Assembly (NCBI GenBank): GCA_029379385.1
Contig: CM055607.1
Location: 16,306,001-16,370,000, forward strand
Direction: 5' to 3'
DNA: 64,000 nt
DNA from: Quillaja saponaria
Lineage: Eukaryota > Streptophyta > Magnoliopsida > Fabales > Quillajaceae
Shown here: positions 24,601-34,400 of the stretch, piece by piece
Numbering within the stretch: position 1 is the stretch's first letter
Layout: the number at the start of each line of letters is the position of its first letter
Program-made: the position numbers and the translations under genes
The notes under the pieces: model-generated
What the model was told of the DNA's origin: nothing
Database searches by the model: none
What the model saw: the letters and a program-made list of their open reading frames with translations, nothing else

Positions 24601-25481
24601 GCAGAAAGGCATCCACTTTCCACTTGACAGATATAGAGTCAAGGCATGATTCACTGCATAAAATTTAGGAAAATAGAGCCTGTTATTTAGCCAAAATTTA
24701 TGCTCTAATAAAACAGATTACCCTTGTAATAAGACTAGAAAAGCAAAATAATAGCAGAAAAGAAGGAAAAAAAAAAAACAGATTTAACTACAATAAGTGT
24801 AACTGACATTAATGGCTCGCTTCAAAGCTTATGTTGGTTACTAAAAACACTAGTAAACTTAATCTATACAAGTTTTAAAAATCAAAAACCTTCATTTTAA
24901 ATTCCCTCATTTATTTTCTCAGAAACCAAACAGAGCATTATCCTAACCCATACGAATTGACTATTTATCCTAGTATCCTATTATCCTACCAATGGAACGT
25001 CAAATGCTAATTGCTGATAAATAACGATAGTCTAAATTTACCTGAAGCTCCCACTGAAGAGGCCGTGGAAATAAGAAGATTGTTCAATGAGCCTGCTGAC
25101 ATTAACAATATAACAAATAAAACGAAATTTAGTTAGCTTAAAATACATGTTCATTCAAAAACACAAATTAACTTAATCCTCAGGAAAAAAGAAAGATATA
25201 TTTATTCGGTTTAGTTCATTTCTGATCATTCAGTTTTATTAATCTCATTTTCCCAAGAAACAAGCTGACACTGAACGCCTATATGCAAGAAATAACTTAA
25301 CTTGCCTATTCCGGTGTGCCTGAACTTTGACTGTTTGGAAGCTGAGAATTGTTGGAAAATCCCAGCTATGGATATCTCTAGTGGATATGAGTATCTCTTT
25401 CTCTCCAGCTGTCTCTGTTTCAATCGGATTAGGGTTTGTGCAAAAGAGAATAACATAGTCATCATCTGAGCTTGACGCCAT
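605..25481 (-). CDS. FBL11: BTB/POZ and LRR protein FBL11, 3' end outside window
   Basis: This is probably a substrate adaptor combining an N-terminal BTB region with C-terminal leucine-rich repeats, as in plant FBL11. Exons read on the minus strand: 25481-25306, 25092-25042, 24653-24533, 23809-23668, 23529-23480, 22127-22039, 21958-21853, 21331-21295, 21189-21038, 20250-19692, 19543-19262, 18381-18235, 17432-17084, 1158-915 and 660-605. Phases agree across every junction except for single extra bases in exons 12 and 13. The start is MASSSDDD. Exons 1-4 cover the BTB part ([17 protein letters not shown]), and exons 10-15 carry LRRs such as [18 protein letters not shown] and [12 protein letters not shown]. 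About 853 codons are seen and the last exons lie left of position 605. Intron 1 is GC-AG, and intron 13 is 15.9 kb of transposons. The family call is firm. Whether this copy still makes full-length protein is doubtful. Confidence 0.88.
1275..1459 (-). mobile_element. Copia-type LTR (family C), 3' LTR with polypurine tract
   Basis: Read on the minus strand the segment starts TGTTGAAGAG and ends CTTTTAACA, with TG...CA ends, about 185 bp. Directly inside it (1460-1475) is a purine-rich tract, GAGAGGGAG on the minus strand, followed by the typical end of a copia internal region (about 1460-1600). It aligns with the LTR at 14996-15930 once the MITE in that copy is removed. No target duplication is visible. 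Confidence 0.7.
1605..1715 (+). repeat. Left arm of an inverted repeat flanking copia A
   Basis: About 105 bp matches the reverse complement of 12952-13045, with shared stretches such as catttttatgt and cacatggcatct. Some similarity continues inward at 2207-2240, matching the complement of 12960-12930. Terminal repeats of a larger element, or two insertions of one repeat family in opposite orientation, would both explain this. Confidence 0.7.
2215..2400 (+). repeat. AGGCG/CCTAGG-rich dispersed repeat, left copy
   Basis: This GC-richer block is built of ragged units such as aggcg, gcctag and cacctagg. A related block lies at 12845-12945 in inverted orientation. The two continue the inverted-repeat arms towards copia A. 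No coding potential was seen. Confidence 0.6.
2463..2643 (-). repeat. 3' LTR of copia A
   Basis: About 181 bp aligned to 12488-12678. The terminal TGTT on its 5' side is missing, so the purine tract (TTGAGGGGGAGG on the minus strand) runs directly into GGAAT. Confidence 0.85.
2650..3398 (-). pseudogene. Copia A RNase H and end of reverse transcriptase, broken
   Basis: The 2970-2650 part is a continuous RNase H C-terminus with [29 protein letters not shown] and [11 protein letters not shown]. It stops shortly before the purine tract. The 3398-3123 part carries the preceding [19 protein letters not shown] block. A frame break separates the two. Confidence 0.85.
3739..4425 (-). pseudogene. Copia A reverse transcriptase, N-terminal half, broken
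   Basis: The region reads [14 protein letters not shown] near 4130, then [17 protein letters not shown] and [18 protein letters not shown] by 3800. These are standard copia reverse transcriptase blocks. A short tandem stretch coding for a repeated FCFVLV motif (about 4150-4210) sits between blocks and several stops interrupt the frame. Confidence 0.82.
5346..5527 (+). repeat. 5' LTR of copia B
   Basis: 182 bp starting TGTTAGAATAG and ending ATTTACA. The motif TTAGAATAGTTTATGT occurs twice near its 5' end, and a TATA-like TATAAATA is at about 5459. It is preceded by ATTAT. Confidence 0.95.
6108..6960 (+). pseudogene. Copia B gag with RGG repeat and zinc knuckle
   Basis: It starts [20 protein letters not shown], a plant copia gag N-terminus ([20 protein letters not shown]). 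Stops at 6279-6281 and about 6369 replace expected tryptophans, and one at about 6540 replaces a glutamine. Around 6775-6865 is a glycine/arginine run of about ten GGR-like units, followed by a CCHC zinc knuckle (C-x2-C-x4-H-x4-[15 protein letters not shown]). The protein would form the nucleocapsid. Confidence 0.88.
7500..8300 (+). pseudogene. Copia B integrase region, frameshifted
   Basis: Pre-integrase [15 protein letters not shown] leads to KCESCH, which is followed by a stop. Then come [31 protein letters not shown] and NDNAREYF, the integrase core, ending with [11 protein letters not shown] frame change near 7965 moves the reading to [19 protein letters not shown]. The core is recognisable but cannot be translated as one protein. 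Confidence 0.88.
8732..9440 (+). pseudogene. Copia B reverse transcriptase, frameshifted
   Basis: It reads [55 protein letters not shown] and, after a frame change near 9100, [21 protein letters not shown] and [11 protein letters not shown]. The YIDD box is intact. The end reads IEIARSR and then a TAG. Confidence 0.9.
10299..10484 (+). repeat. 3' LTR of copia B
   Basis: 186 bp, closely similar to 5346-5527. It is preceded by the purine tract AAGGAGAG and followed by the ATTAT duplication. Confidence 0.95.
12488..12678 (-). repeat. 5' LTR of copia A
   Basis: 191 bp with TG...CA ends on the minus strand. It is followed inward by agc and then the primer-binding site complementary to the initiator tRNA-Met 3' end (12473-12484). 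Confidence 0.88.
12945..13045 (-). repeat. Right arm of the inverted repeat flanking copia A
   Basis: This is the inverted partner of 1605-1715. The shared core includes gacaggaagtgg and gatgccatgtg. The arm sits about 270 bp outside the right LTR of copia A. Confidence 0.7.
13183..13670. mobile_element. hAT-like MITE in FBL11 intron 13
   Basis: Flanked by GTTGAAAAC at 13174-13182 and 13671-13679 (8 or 9 bp, depending on where the end is drawn). Short inverted ends carry CAAGGAAGCAC on the left and CATGAAGCACGGG on the right, the latter read as complement. The interior is rich in ggtacgta-type motifs. About 488 bp with no coding capacity. Confidence 0.7.
14182..14580 (-). mobile_element. Copia-type LTR (family E) with PBS and PPT-side sequence
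   Basis: Read on the minus strand the LTR ends TTTAGCACA and is followed by a primer-binding-like GGTATCAGAG at 14181-14172. On its other side is a sequence like the end of a copia internal region (about 14581-14640). It contains a GA microsatellite (14225-14245) and a TATA-like TTTATATAGG at about 14361. No partner LTR was found. Confidence 0.6.
14996..15930 (-). mobile_element. Copia-type LTR (family C) carrying a hAT MITE
   Basis: Without the MITE the LTR is about 188 bp and aligns to 1275-1459. On the minus strand it starts TGTTAAATGAATAT and ends CTATTAACA, then TGGTATTAGAACT at 14995-14983, a primer-binding site variant. A purine tract (TTGAGGGGAG) lies on the opposite side at 15931-15940. 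Having both signals implies an LTR between two internal regions. Confidence 0.75.
15123..15861. mobile_element. hAT-type MITE inside a copia LTR
   Basis: 739 bp flanked by the 8-bp duplication CTAATGAC (15115-15122 and 15862-15869). The ends are CAAGGAACTAAAATTTG on the left and, as complement, CAAGGTTTAAAAATTCG on the right, the CAAGG...TAAAA type common in plant hAT elements. The subterminal ends are rich in tttcg and gtttcga motifs. No transposase remains. Confidence 0.88.
17084..17432 (-). CDS. FBL11: FBL11 exon 13, with apparent +1 frameshift
   Basis: The exon opens in frame as [20 protein letters not shown] and runs to SLKSLEPAM. The family continuation [20 protein letters not shown] follows in the next base frame and ends [11 protein letters not shown] at a clean donor (CAG|GTATAA). 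The length is 349 nt, whereas 348 would be phase-neutral between exons 12 and 14. The extra base falls near 17193-17197. Exon 14 (VISDSF..., 1158-915) continues the protein exactly, so the splice sites on both sides of the 15.9-kb intron look preserved. Confidence 0.78.
18235..18381 (-). CDS. FBL11: FBL11 exon 12, with apparent +1 frameshift
   Basis: Splice borders are good: acceptor TTTTTGCAG before 18381 and donor ATG|GTTAG after 18235. The exon begins [11 protein letters not shown] and continues to SLCLRDT. The reading frame then ends at a TGA, while the next base frame carries on with [20 protein letters not shown], as expected for this LRR stretch. The exon is 147 nt, and 146 nt would keep the phase between exons 11 and 13. 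The extra base lies around 18303-18307, in GAAT where one codon is expected. It is not a homopolymer, so a simple read error is less likely, though not excluded. Confidence 0.75.
22429..23050 (-). mobile_element. Copia-type LTR with PBS in an FBL11 intron, split by a MITE
   Basis: On the minus strand it starts TGTTGGAATAG and ends CTAACTTCCACA, followed by TGGTATCAAAGC (22428-22417), a primer-binding site. Without the MITE it is about 210 bp. It lies in the FBL11 intron between exons 5 and 6. No matching second LTR or purine tract was seen, so it is a 5' remnant. Confidence 0.7.
22555..22958. mobile_element. hAT-type MITE with GAGCCGAGC-rich interior
   Basis: 404 bp. The ends are TAGGGTTGTCAACGAGCCGA and, as complement, TAGGGGTGGCAATGAGCCGA. 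The flanks gctacgtc (22547-22554) and gctatgtt (22959-22966) agree at 6 of 8 bases, as for an old hAT duplication. The interior holds many ctcggctcg units and a central AT-rich part. A half copy lies at 57898-58150. Confidence 0.85.
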
Positions 25482-26989
25482 TGACTAGCTTCCGTAGCAG
25501 GAAATCTAACCAGGGTAACTACTATGTAGAAATCCAGATTTCTTTGCGAAAGTCCCGGTTAAACTGATGTGGCTTCCTGACTCAGTAGCTCTCTGAAAAA
25601 GCTGTAAATTTGTTTCTTTCTTTTTTCTTTCTTACGGACAGTCGGTCGTCGGACACGTATTTGCCTCCTAAAACGACAATGTTAACTTGGAAAAGTAGAC
25701 GTAAACGACAAAGTTATGACACCAATTTATAGAGATGGCGGTGGCCGAGTTTGGACAAACCCAAACTCATATCCCACCCGCCCTTCTATACCTTCAATTC
25801 ATATTCACTCCTTACCCACAGCAGTTATGACTTAAACGATGTATTTGGGAGATCATTAAGTAAAATCAGATAAAATATTTATGTCTTATGAATCTAATTT
25901 AATATTTAGTGCATGTCATATTATGACAAGATAAGATATTGTTTATTCTGTCTTTGCATGGATTTGATATTACAAAGAATAAAATAAGAAAATGCAAAAT
26001 TAAAATACAATATTCTTAAATTACTTTTACATAAAAGATTTTCTTTATTTTTAATAAAGGAGAAAAAAAACAATCAATATTATGAAAAGAAAAAGTATTT
26101 TAAAACTTTCTTGAATAAAATATTATTTTATGGATATTGTGTCTTTTTAAGAGATTGTTTATGGGAGATATATATTAACTAATTTTTAAGAATAATTAGA
26201 ATGATATTGTAATAAAAATCTAATTTATAAAAAAAATTATATAAGAAATTATAATTTCATTTGAATATGGTCTCTTTTTTCTTTTCTTTTTTTCCTCAGA
26301 GTCAATTTGTCTTATCTAATATAATTTCATACAACACCAAACACTACATAAAAATAATTTAATTATATTTTGTTTCTGATCATGCACCAAACGTATGATA
26401 AAATAAATATTTATTAATTCTTCCATCATTTTGTTCTTCAGTAAACAACCACAATACGACTTAAAAACTAAACTACTGTTTCCCAGCGCCACATCCTAGT
26501 TAAGTTGAGATTATATTAATTCTTCCATCCCTTTGTTCTTCTATAAACAAACACAACAGGACTTAAAAACTTTCCCCGCACCACATCCCAGTAAGTTGAT
26601 TTCAACTTGTTTTTGTCATATATGATGATGCAGTCTCTAATGTGATCATTGTCCCCCTTGCAGACTGGGAAAATAAATAGACGTAAATCTCAAATTTGGA
26701 CAATGTCTATTTATCATGCCAATATGGAACTCAAGAAACAGAGTATGAAATGGTAGGTTCTGATAAATTTGTGGTTGGAGATTGCAAACATCAAATTATA
26801 GTCATTTTGTACAAACGGAAGGTATCAAAATTCTCTGCTTGGACCTCAACTTTCTATGCCATAAATGGCGAGTTTTATAATGACATGGTCAAACCTAGTT
26901 TACATTATAAGCTACATATACAACAGAGAGAAAATCCAAATGGGGGATGGTTTTGACCAGATGGCCACTCTTCCCAAATAGCATGCTCT
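25482..26989. other. Intergenic region between FBL11 start and KIPK stop
   Basis: Both genes are on the minus strand, so this holds the FBL11 promoter and 5' leader (25482-25700) and the kinase 3' region. The middle (25850-26400) is very AT-rich. A tandem duplication is at 26413-26599. Nothing coding was recognised. Confidence 0.7.
26413..26599. repeat. Imperfect tandem duplication, about 90 bp unit
   Basis: The two copies are 26413-26508 and 26515-26599. Both begin attaattcttccatc, carry gacttaaaaac in the middle and end with accacatcc or gccacatcc followed by agttga. Small indels separate them. Confidence 0.85.
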
Positions 26990-29900
26990 CTAAAATAACT
27001 CAAATTCCACATGTTGTCCTGTTTCTTTACACTCAAGATACTTACTCTGTCCCTGGGAGGTCATATCCGAAACTCCAAAATCATAAACCTCTGGAAGTTC
27101 TGGTGGAATTGCACAACGTATTAATGCCCAATTAAGGCCCTCAAAGAAGGGATGCTGCTTAATCTCAGCAGCTCCTTTTTCCGAACCCAAACGATTTTCA
27201 GGCTCCTTTACCAGCAAACCACTAATGAGATCCCTTGCCTGAAAACTAACAAATGGGCTGTCTGGGAATCTGAGGCTCTGCAACACCACGTTGGCTAATG
27301 TTTCTTCATTATTAGAACCTTTAAAGGGCGTCCAACCATATAAAAGCTCATAGAGAAAGATGCCAAAAGTCCACCAATCAACCGCAGCTCCATGACCCTC
27401 TCCTTTAATGATCTCTGGAGCCAAGTATTCGTGAGTGCCAACAAAGGAATTGGATCTTGCATCAGTAGGCTCAGCCACAAGTTGTGGCAATGATCTGATT
27501 TTTGCCGCAAGATCAGCTTTTAATTTTCTTGTTTTAGCAGCAGCAGGTATGAATCTAGGGCTGAAGCAAGGTACTTGACAGGATGGTTCAATGCAGAATG
27601 GCTCGATGCAACTAGCTTCTGCACAAGGAGGGGATATCTTTGCAGCATCAGCTTCAGAAGATGATTTCAGAAGTGTTGGACTGACAGTGCACCTGAGTGA
27701 CAGGTCAAAATCTGTCAGCATAATATGACCATCTTCTCTAACAAGAATGTTTTCAGGTTTTAAATCCCGGTAAACAACTCCAAGCATGTGCAAGTACTCC
27801 AAAGCAAGGAGGACTTCAGCAACATAAAACCTGCACAGGCAATAGTTTAGAAAAGTTCAAGATAGGCATTATTGCATATCTTACGTATGAGATGGATGAT
27901 CAATATGAGATCAATTTTAAGTGATGTAAACAGCAAGAAGTGAATTCTTAAATAGAAAATCCCACAGGATATTTTTTTTAATACTGCGAGAATTTCATCA
28001 TTAACCTTAGCCATAATAAGGAACATATAAGTAAGTAGTATCCTAAAGAAATGACCAGATGATAAGTGAGGTAAAGCATTCATAATTAGTTACTGAAAAG
28101 TATGGAAAATTCAATAAAAGTAAAACCACTGAAATCTCTACTTTGAACTAGAAATTAACAAAAGAGGACACTTACTTCTAACTTCAGACATGAATGACTG
28201 AGAATAAGCATGCATTAGACAAATACAACATTTGCTTGCACCATGAATTGGAACAGAATATGGAAGTTAAATACTGTTAGTTAAACATCTCTGATTTCAT
28301 AGGTGAAAGGGTGCAGAAGAATTTCTGACTACTAGATATTTACAGAATGCTAATGTATATAATGCTGACTCAGTATCCTACCTCGTTGCTGGCTCAAGAA
28401 AATTTCTGCCAGGCTGCTTCTGCCGAAGGACATGAAGATCTCCACCTGGACAATACTCCATGACTAGACATGACAAGTTATCTGATGTGAATTGAGCATA
28501 CAATGTGGGGAGAAAAGGATGATCCAACATTCTTAGTATTTCTCTTTCAGTTTGAGCCCTTGGCATTTTCTTCCTTCTTGCCAAAAACTCATTGTCCATG
28601 ACCTTAATAGCAAATAGGCAATTTGTGCTAATCAACTCGGCAAGATATACAGTTCCAATGTCTCCACAACCAAGCTTCCTTAACAGATTGAAGTGTTCCA
28701 ATCCCAAAACTCCTTGCTGCATTCGAACATGACGAATGGCTTCCCATCTAACATCCTTTGACATGTGAGGTCTACTACCACAACTGGACCCACTCATATT
28801 GCTCTCATCACTGGTACTTGTACCACTACTATACTCACCTTGGCTACTTTTTGAACTTTGGGAAAATTCAACCTGCTCTCCCAACTTAGTGTTCATTTTT
28901 ACTTTTGCTACACCTCTGCTTTTATTAGAGGTATTTGGCGTTAGACCAGGTTTATCTGCACCAGATTGCACATTACTAGAGATAATGCCATCACCAGAAC
29001 TGCGAGAGTGGGTAGCTGGGGAGTCTTGATTCTGCTCTTTACTTATTTTTGTTAGAGCACAGTGGCATCTTTCACAGACCAGTTGACTTGTGCCAGTATC
29101 CAAATCTTCATCTATTTCTTTGCTTTTATTAGGAGCAACAGAACCTAAATCCTCCTTCAGTTTCTTCTTATTCAAGTTCTTGTTCCTGATTACAGGTTTG
29201 ACTGTGCGGGGATTACTACGGGACAGCTTGCTCACTCTATTTCCATTTGCTGATGTAGAAGAGGAAGATAATATTTGCAACTTGCCCTTCCGCCCAAGCT
29301 TTTTAGCTGATGCTTTATTTGCTGACTTTTTTGAGGTAGGAGCATCATCAACCAGCTCTAATATACTGCAAACTGTATTAGAACAAGATGGAGTAGGTGT
29401 AGATGTTTGTACCTCTGTCTGTGTCACCTCCATCTTTGATGATTCAACTGCAACTTCCTTTGATGACATCAAAGAAGCCCCATCACCATTTTTTCTTGCT
29501 GCAACTGCGAATTCCAGAGCAGGATGAATATGATGCCTTGATATTTCCATCTTGGATGTATCAAGAGACTGGGGCACATTTTCTGAAGCATATGAATTGC
29601 TTTCTTCAGGAACTAGTGAAATTTCAATTATATTCCCATTAGCCTCAGGAAAAGAAGTTCCTGATCTGCTGGCTTCAGCTACAACTTCATTGTACAATGT
29701 CTTTATCCTGCCAGCTTCAGAGACTCCTGAAGGACGTGCCGACTTTGATAACCGCTTCATGGCAGCCATTTCTGATGCCTTAGAGATGCACAGGTCCCTT
29801 AATGCCTGCTTCAGAGTCACTGGCTCCAAATTTCCAACCCGTGGGGAGTGGGACCCTCCCATTGTAATTGGCTTCTTTAAGACATTTTTCGCCTTTGGGC

Positions 29901-30141
29901 TTGTACCTCCAAGTGAAAGACCCAAACCTTTTGAAGAATTTTTTAAATTAATTGAATCAAAAAGCTGATTAATGTCATCTTCTAAAGCATCCTTAAAACC
30001 CAGTTTTAGCACTGGAGGCTTCTGAATCGTGTCATTCACACTCATTCCATAATTCTGCTGATAACTTGCACCTGATTGTTGACTTATATCCAGCTCCTCC
30101 CTTGCTTCAACAATTTCACAAGTAGCGGAGAATGAGCCCAT
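26990..30141 (-). CDS. KIPK: AGCVIII serine/threonine kinase, KIPK-like
   Basis: An 866-codon protein kinase from two exons, 30141-28382 and 27830-26990, joined in phase (donor AG|GTAGG, acceptor GTGCAG). The start is [16 protein letters not shown], as in KIPK-type proteins. The N-terminal half is long, Ser/Lys-rich and probably disordered, with the conserved block [19 protein letters not shown] near 115-135. The kinase domain runs from about 483: glycine loop GCGDIGTV (491-498), Lys513, YRDLKPEN (607-614) with Asp609, and DFD at 627-629 in place of DFG, the AGCVIII mark. An insert of about 85 residues with a Cys-rich stretch precedes [12 protein letters not shown]. The chain ends FELF, a PDK1-docking-like tail. 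KIPK kinases bind the kinesin KCBP and act in polar growth. The exact paralogue is uncertain. Confidence 0.92.
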
Positions 30142-31430
30142 TACAATGTTAGATAATCTGCTAGATCCCTTTTAACATGAAAGTGTATTTCAATTCATTT
30201 CCCAAACAGCATTTCAGACAAGATAAACCTGGGTCAAATAGAGATCAGGTACTCCAGCTTCATTACCATCCTTTGATCTTGTGAAGATTTTGAAGTTTGC
30301 TATTTCCACTAGCATCAAAATTCAAAAGTGCAACATCCATATTCTGATAACACCAATGAAAATTATCAGCTAAACCATACCCAAATATGAAAATTTCAAT
30401 TGAACTTTGAAAATTATACTTAAGAAAAGAATAAAAGGGTGAAAGAAGGAAACAGAAAGAAAGGACCACAAATGCACTATGAACAAGAGAAAATGCCTTA
30501 ATTCAGAAAGGGTATCAACCACTGTAATACAAAAGTGTGTCAATCATAGGCATTAATTACAGGATTCAACTTGCATTGAGAACAGACCAATAATACATCA
30601 ACTACATGAGCTTTGCCGGCATTCCTAAAGTCAAATAATTTGAGGATGGTAAGAAAAACTACAAACATTCAGTTCAATATCAAGCTGTGATATCTAGTTC
30701 AACGGGTTATAATCTTGACATTAATACTCGCTGCAAGATGCAAGTTTATGCCTTTGGTGACTATATAATGCCAAATGCAAGTTTAAAAAATAAAAATAAA
30801 AATTTCAATCAGAAGGAAACAAAATACTCAACAGTAAGAACTATTTCCTAGTTCTATTTAATCTTAACCAATCTGTTCAAACAGTGGAGCGGGCAGATTA
30901 TAAATTGGATCTAATTACTTCCAATGTCCATGCCCATTAGAAGAATTAACCCAGAAACAAAATCCAATTAGAAAAGATATCTAAAGGAAAAGGAAAAAAA
31001 AAAAAAAAAAACTTTTTTTTTTTCTTTCTGGATGTGATTTGTATGTACAAAATAATAGTCATAGCTTCCTAACAGAACCCAAAATCAAAAACAGATTACA
31101 AAGTCATCAAACTGACAAAGAATAGAAGTATAAAGTGAAGCCTAAAAAAGAAATTATACGCATTTTTTAAAATGAAATGAATTAGCATAAACCAATTACA
31201 GGGAGATAGATCAGGAACTAGAGCAGTACCTGGAAAGGCTGAAATGTACGATGAACAAAGTTTAACTTCAAATCTGTGAAACAGGGTAAAAAAGAATCAA
31301 AAGGTTGTTGAGACTTGAAACTGGAAAACCCTGGGTGGTGTTTTGAGGTGATGGGGATAACTGAGATTCAGGGAAGGTGTGTTGAAAGAGAGAGCACATC
31401 TACTCTCATATTTTACTGTTTTTTCTTTCG
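30142..31430 (-). other. KIPK-like gene 5' leader with probable UTR intron
   Basis: On the minus strand a leader-like stretch upstream of 31232 ends CCTTTCCAG|GTACTGC, a good donor. The intron would run to an acceptor upstream of the ATG at 30141. CT/GA-rich sequence (tgttgaaagagagagcac on the plus strand at 31380) lies further out. This is inferred from consensus only. Confidence 0.5.
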
Positions 31431-34400
31431 ATACTAGTTGACAGGCTCTGATTATTTTGTAGGATGTGGGGCCCATAGTAATGCTGTGTGTCTCAGACGT
31501 ATATAAAAAGAAATCTGGTGAGGGTAAAATAAATTCAAAATCGAAATAATTATACGTGTATTAAAGGACATAATCAAATTTTTTATTTGCTGTTCTTTAT
31601 GGAGAAATCAAGATGATTTAGTTTAGATATCATTTCGTTTGAATAATATACAGGTCACGTTTGATGCGTAGAAATTTTTAAGGTTTTATTATATTTAAAT
31701 TGAAAAAGAAAAAGTAAAAGTTGATTTCCATTAATAATTATGCAAAATGTTCTTTTTGCTAAGAACTAAGCACACCAATTACTTTAACATTTGACCAAAA
31801 AGAAATGGAATCTAATTTATAATTCCCCCTACTAACAGTAGGACGTAGACAATATATTTTGGAGCTAAACTAAATTAAAATTGTATAAATTTTTTACTAA
31901 AGAATTACTTACAAATTTTATTACTCAAAAGTTACTTAATTTGTAAATGACAAATTAACAAAGACTAAGCCTCTTTTCAAAATATTTTCTGTCATTCACA
32001 TAGAGACGACAGGAATAGATGATGGGACTGGGGTGGAGGGACACCACAAAGCAAGAAGCCAAAATTGTGCTTCCCAATTGAAGTAGTAGTATACCTAAAA
32101 GCCCTGTTCTCTACTGCCAATGTCTCCAACAATTATTGATGATGGTTATAATTATCGATGTTATAATAATATCTCATTATATATGTACAAGGTTATTTTT
32201 TATTTTTTATTTTTTATTGTATTATGATGTAGGATGGTTCCACTAAAAAAAAAATAGAAAGAAACCCAAATTGAATAAGACATTTGTTATTTTGTGTATT
32301 AGATGGATGTCATGTATGAGCTACAATTAGAAGTGAAGGATAAATATGTGGACTAGCATCATAATAGAATTTTAATTTGATTAAAATATCTCAGAAAAGT
32401 ATCATTTGTTTTTCTATATTTAATTATATATATTAGCATATACCGTTGTTTCAGATATTTTTTTCTATTACGAATTGAATTGACCAAGGTTTCTAAAGGA
32501 AATTTAGATTTGTGAGAAATAACAAATAGAGTTGGTAACTAATTATTTGAGCTAGTAGTTTTTTTTTTTTTTTTTATCTTTTAAATAAATTTTGTATTGT
32601 ACAAATATATTAAAAGTGACAGTTAAAACATAAACTGATTTTATATTGATAAGTGCTTGATAGAAGAAGAAATACTGGATAATTTTTTTTTTAAAGTGAG
32701 TTCTTTTTAATTAGTTTGAAATTAACTCTAAAAATATAAAATATATATAATTTAAACTTAAGGAGGAAACCATAAGAGATCCTCTTGCTTTTCAGAATAA
32801 TATATAATATATGTATACTAGCATCTTTGCGCTTGTTTAGATTTTTTTTCTATTTTAAGCTAAATGTTTAAATTTTTTTATTCTAAAATAAGAATTTAAA
32901 TCATCATAAAAATAAAATCAAATAAATAATTAATAAAAAGAAAAAATCTTAGGATTATATGATCATTTTCCTTCTAATTTCATTGATTAATTTAGTCTAG
33001 TATGTAGATGAATGAGAAAATAGAGAAATAAGATTGGGTAACTATTTAAGAGAAAAAAATAGTGTTTATTTAAGAATTTATAATCTTATTAATGGTGGAT
33101 AGCTATTATTATTATTCATCTCTTCTTCTTTTTTTTCTTTTAAATTGATTTTTGTTGTAAAATGACATCAAAAGTTTTCAATGTAAAAAGAAGGATAACT
33201 GAATACATGAAATATTATATGGTATTTCTAGTTTAAAAATAACTAAAACTTAGGAGGACATAATAGGAATGTTTAGACTTTTAATATAGTATACAGTTTA
33301 ATTCATTTTATATGAACTTTAGTTAAATTCTTATGTTTAGAATATTTAATATTGCATGAAAATTCAATTAATTGTAAATTATATTTTATGACATTTTGGC
33401 ATTTTAAATTTTTGTCAAAATATGCAAGGTTTGTTTAAAATTTAATTCAATTATATTATTAAAAGCCTTTTAGACAAACTCATGTCCTTCAATTTTATTT
33501 CATTTTTACAAACTTATGTCTACTACTACTCTTCCCCTCGTATTGTTATATGACAAAATAGAGCGAAGGGTTTATGGAGTTTAGTTTTCAAGGAAGAGGA
33601 AAACCGTAGGCAAGTGTGTGAATGGGTGGGAAAAAATATAGTGACGGTGGGCTATTAGTAATGGCCCATGGCCCAACACACAGACTCTAAAATATTACTT
33701 GCAGTGGTTTATCCCAATACGTTGCCAAGTTGGGCTTGATGCCTCAACGCCACAATTTCTGTCGACATATCTGACACGTGGCAATTTTTAATAAAACTTG
33801 ACAGGCGGTAGTCACGTCATAATCTGGTTATATTATTTTCAGTTTAATTTAATAATTATAAGATGATATTTTTTTTGATTTTAAAATATTGAGATTAAAC
33901 TGATTTGTTTTTGTAATAATAAGAATATAATTTAGTTATATAATAATATTATTATTGTAGAGAACTTGGGAAAACTTACACGCAGCTCTCTCGTCTGCCA
34001 CCAAGATGTAGGGAATCAAGGGTTAATTTTCTGGGTTCAATGATGCAGAGGTACATCATTGAATCTTATTAACACTATCTAAGTACCCTGTATTTGTGCA
34101 TTAATTTGTTTGATTATTAAGCTTCCTCATTAAACTGCTTGTCTGATCAATGATCACTAGATTCAACATTGTAGCCACTTTGACATTGATCAAAATCAAG
34201 CTTTCATCTTTAAGTTTTTTTTTTATTTAATTATTTTAAAGTTACATCAATGAACGAAAAGAAATAAAATAGTGAAGTAGTAGGAGCGAGGTGAAACCAT
34301 CCGAAGAATAGAAGAAGTCCAAAGTGGGGGATAGAAGTTTAGCACAAAAAAAAAAAAAAAAAAAAAAAAACAGAACAAAACAAGACAGAGCAGAGAACAT

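Noticed and set aside
28799..29968. Several plus-strand open frames of 76-145 codons
   Set aside because: They lie antisense to the long coding exon of the kinase gene and resemble no protein.
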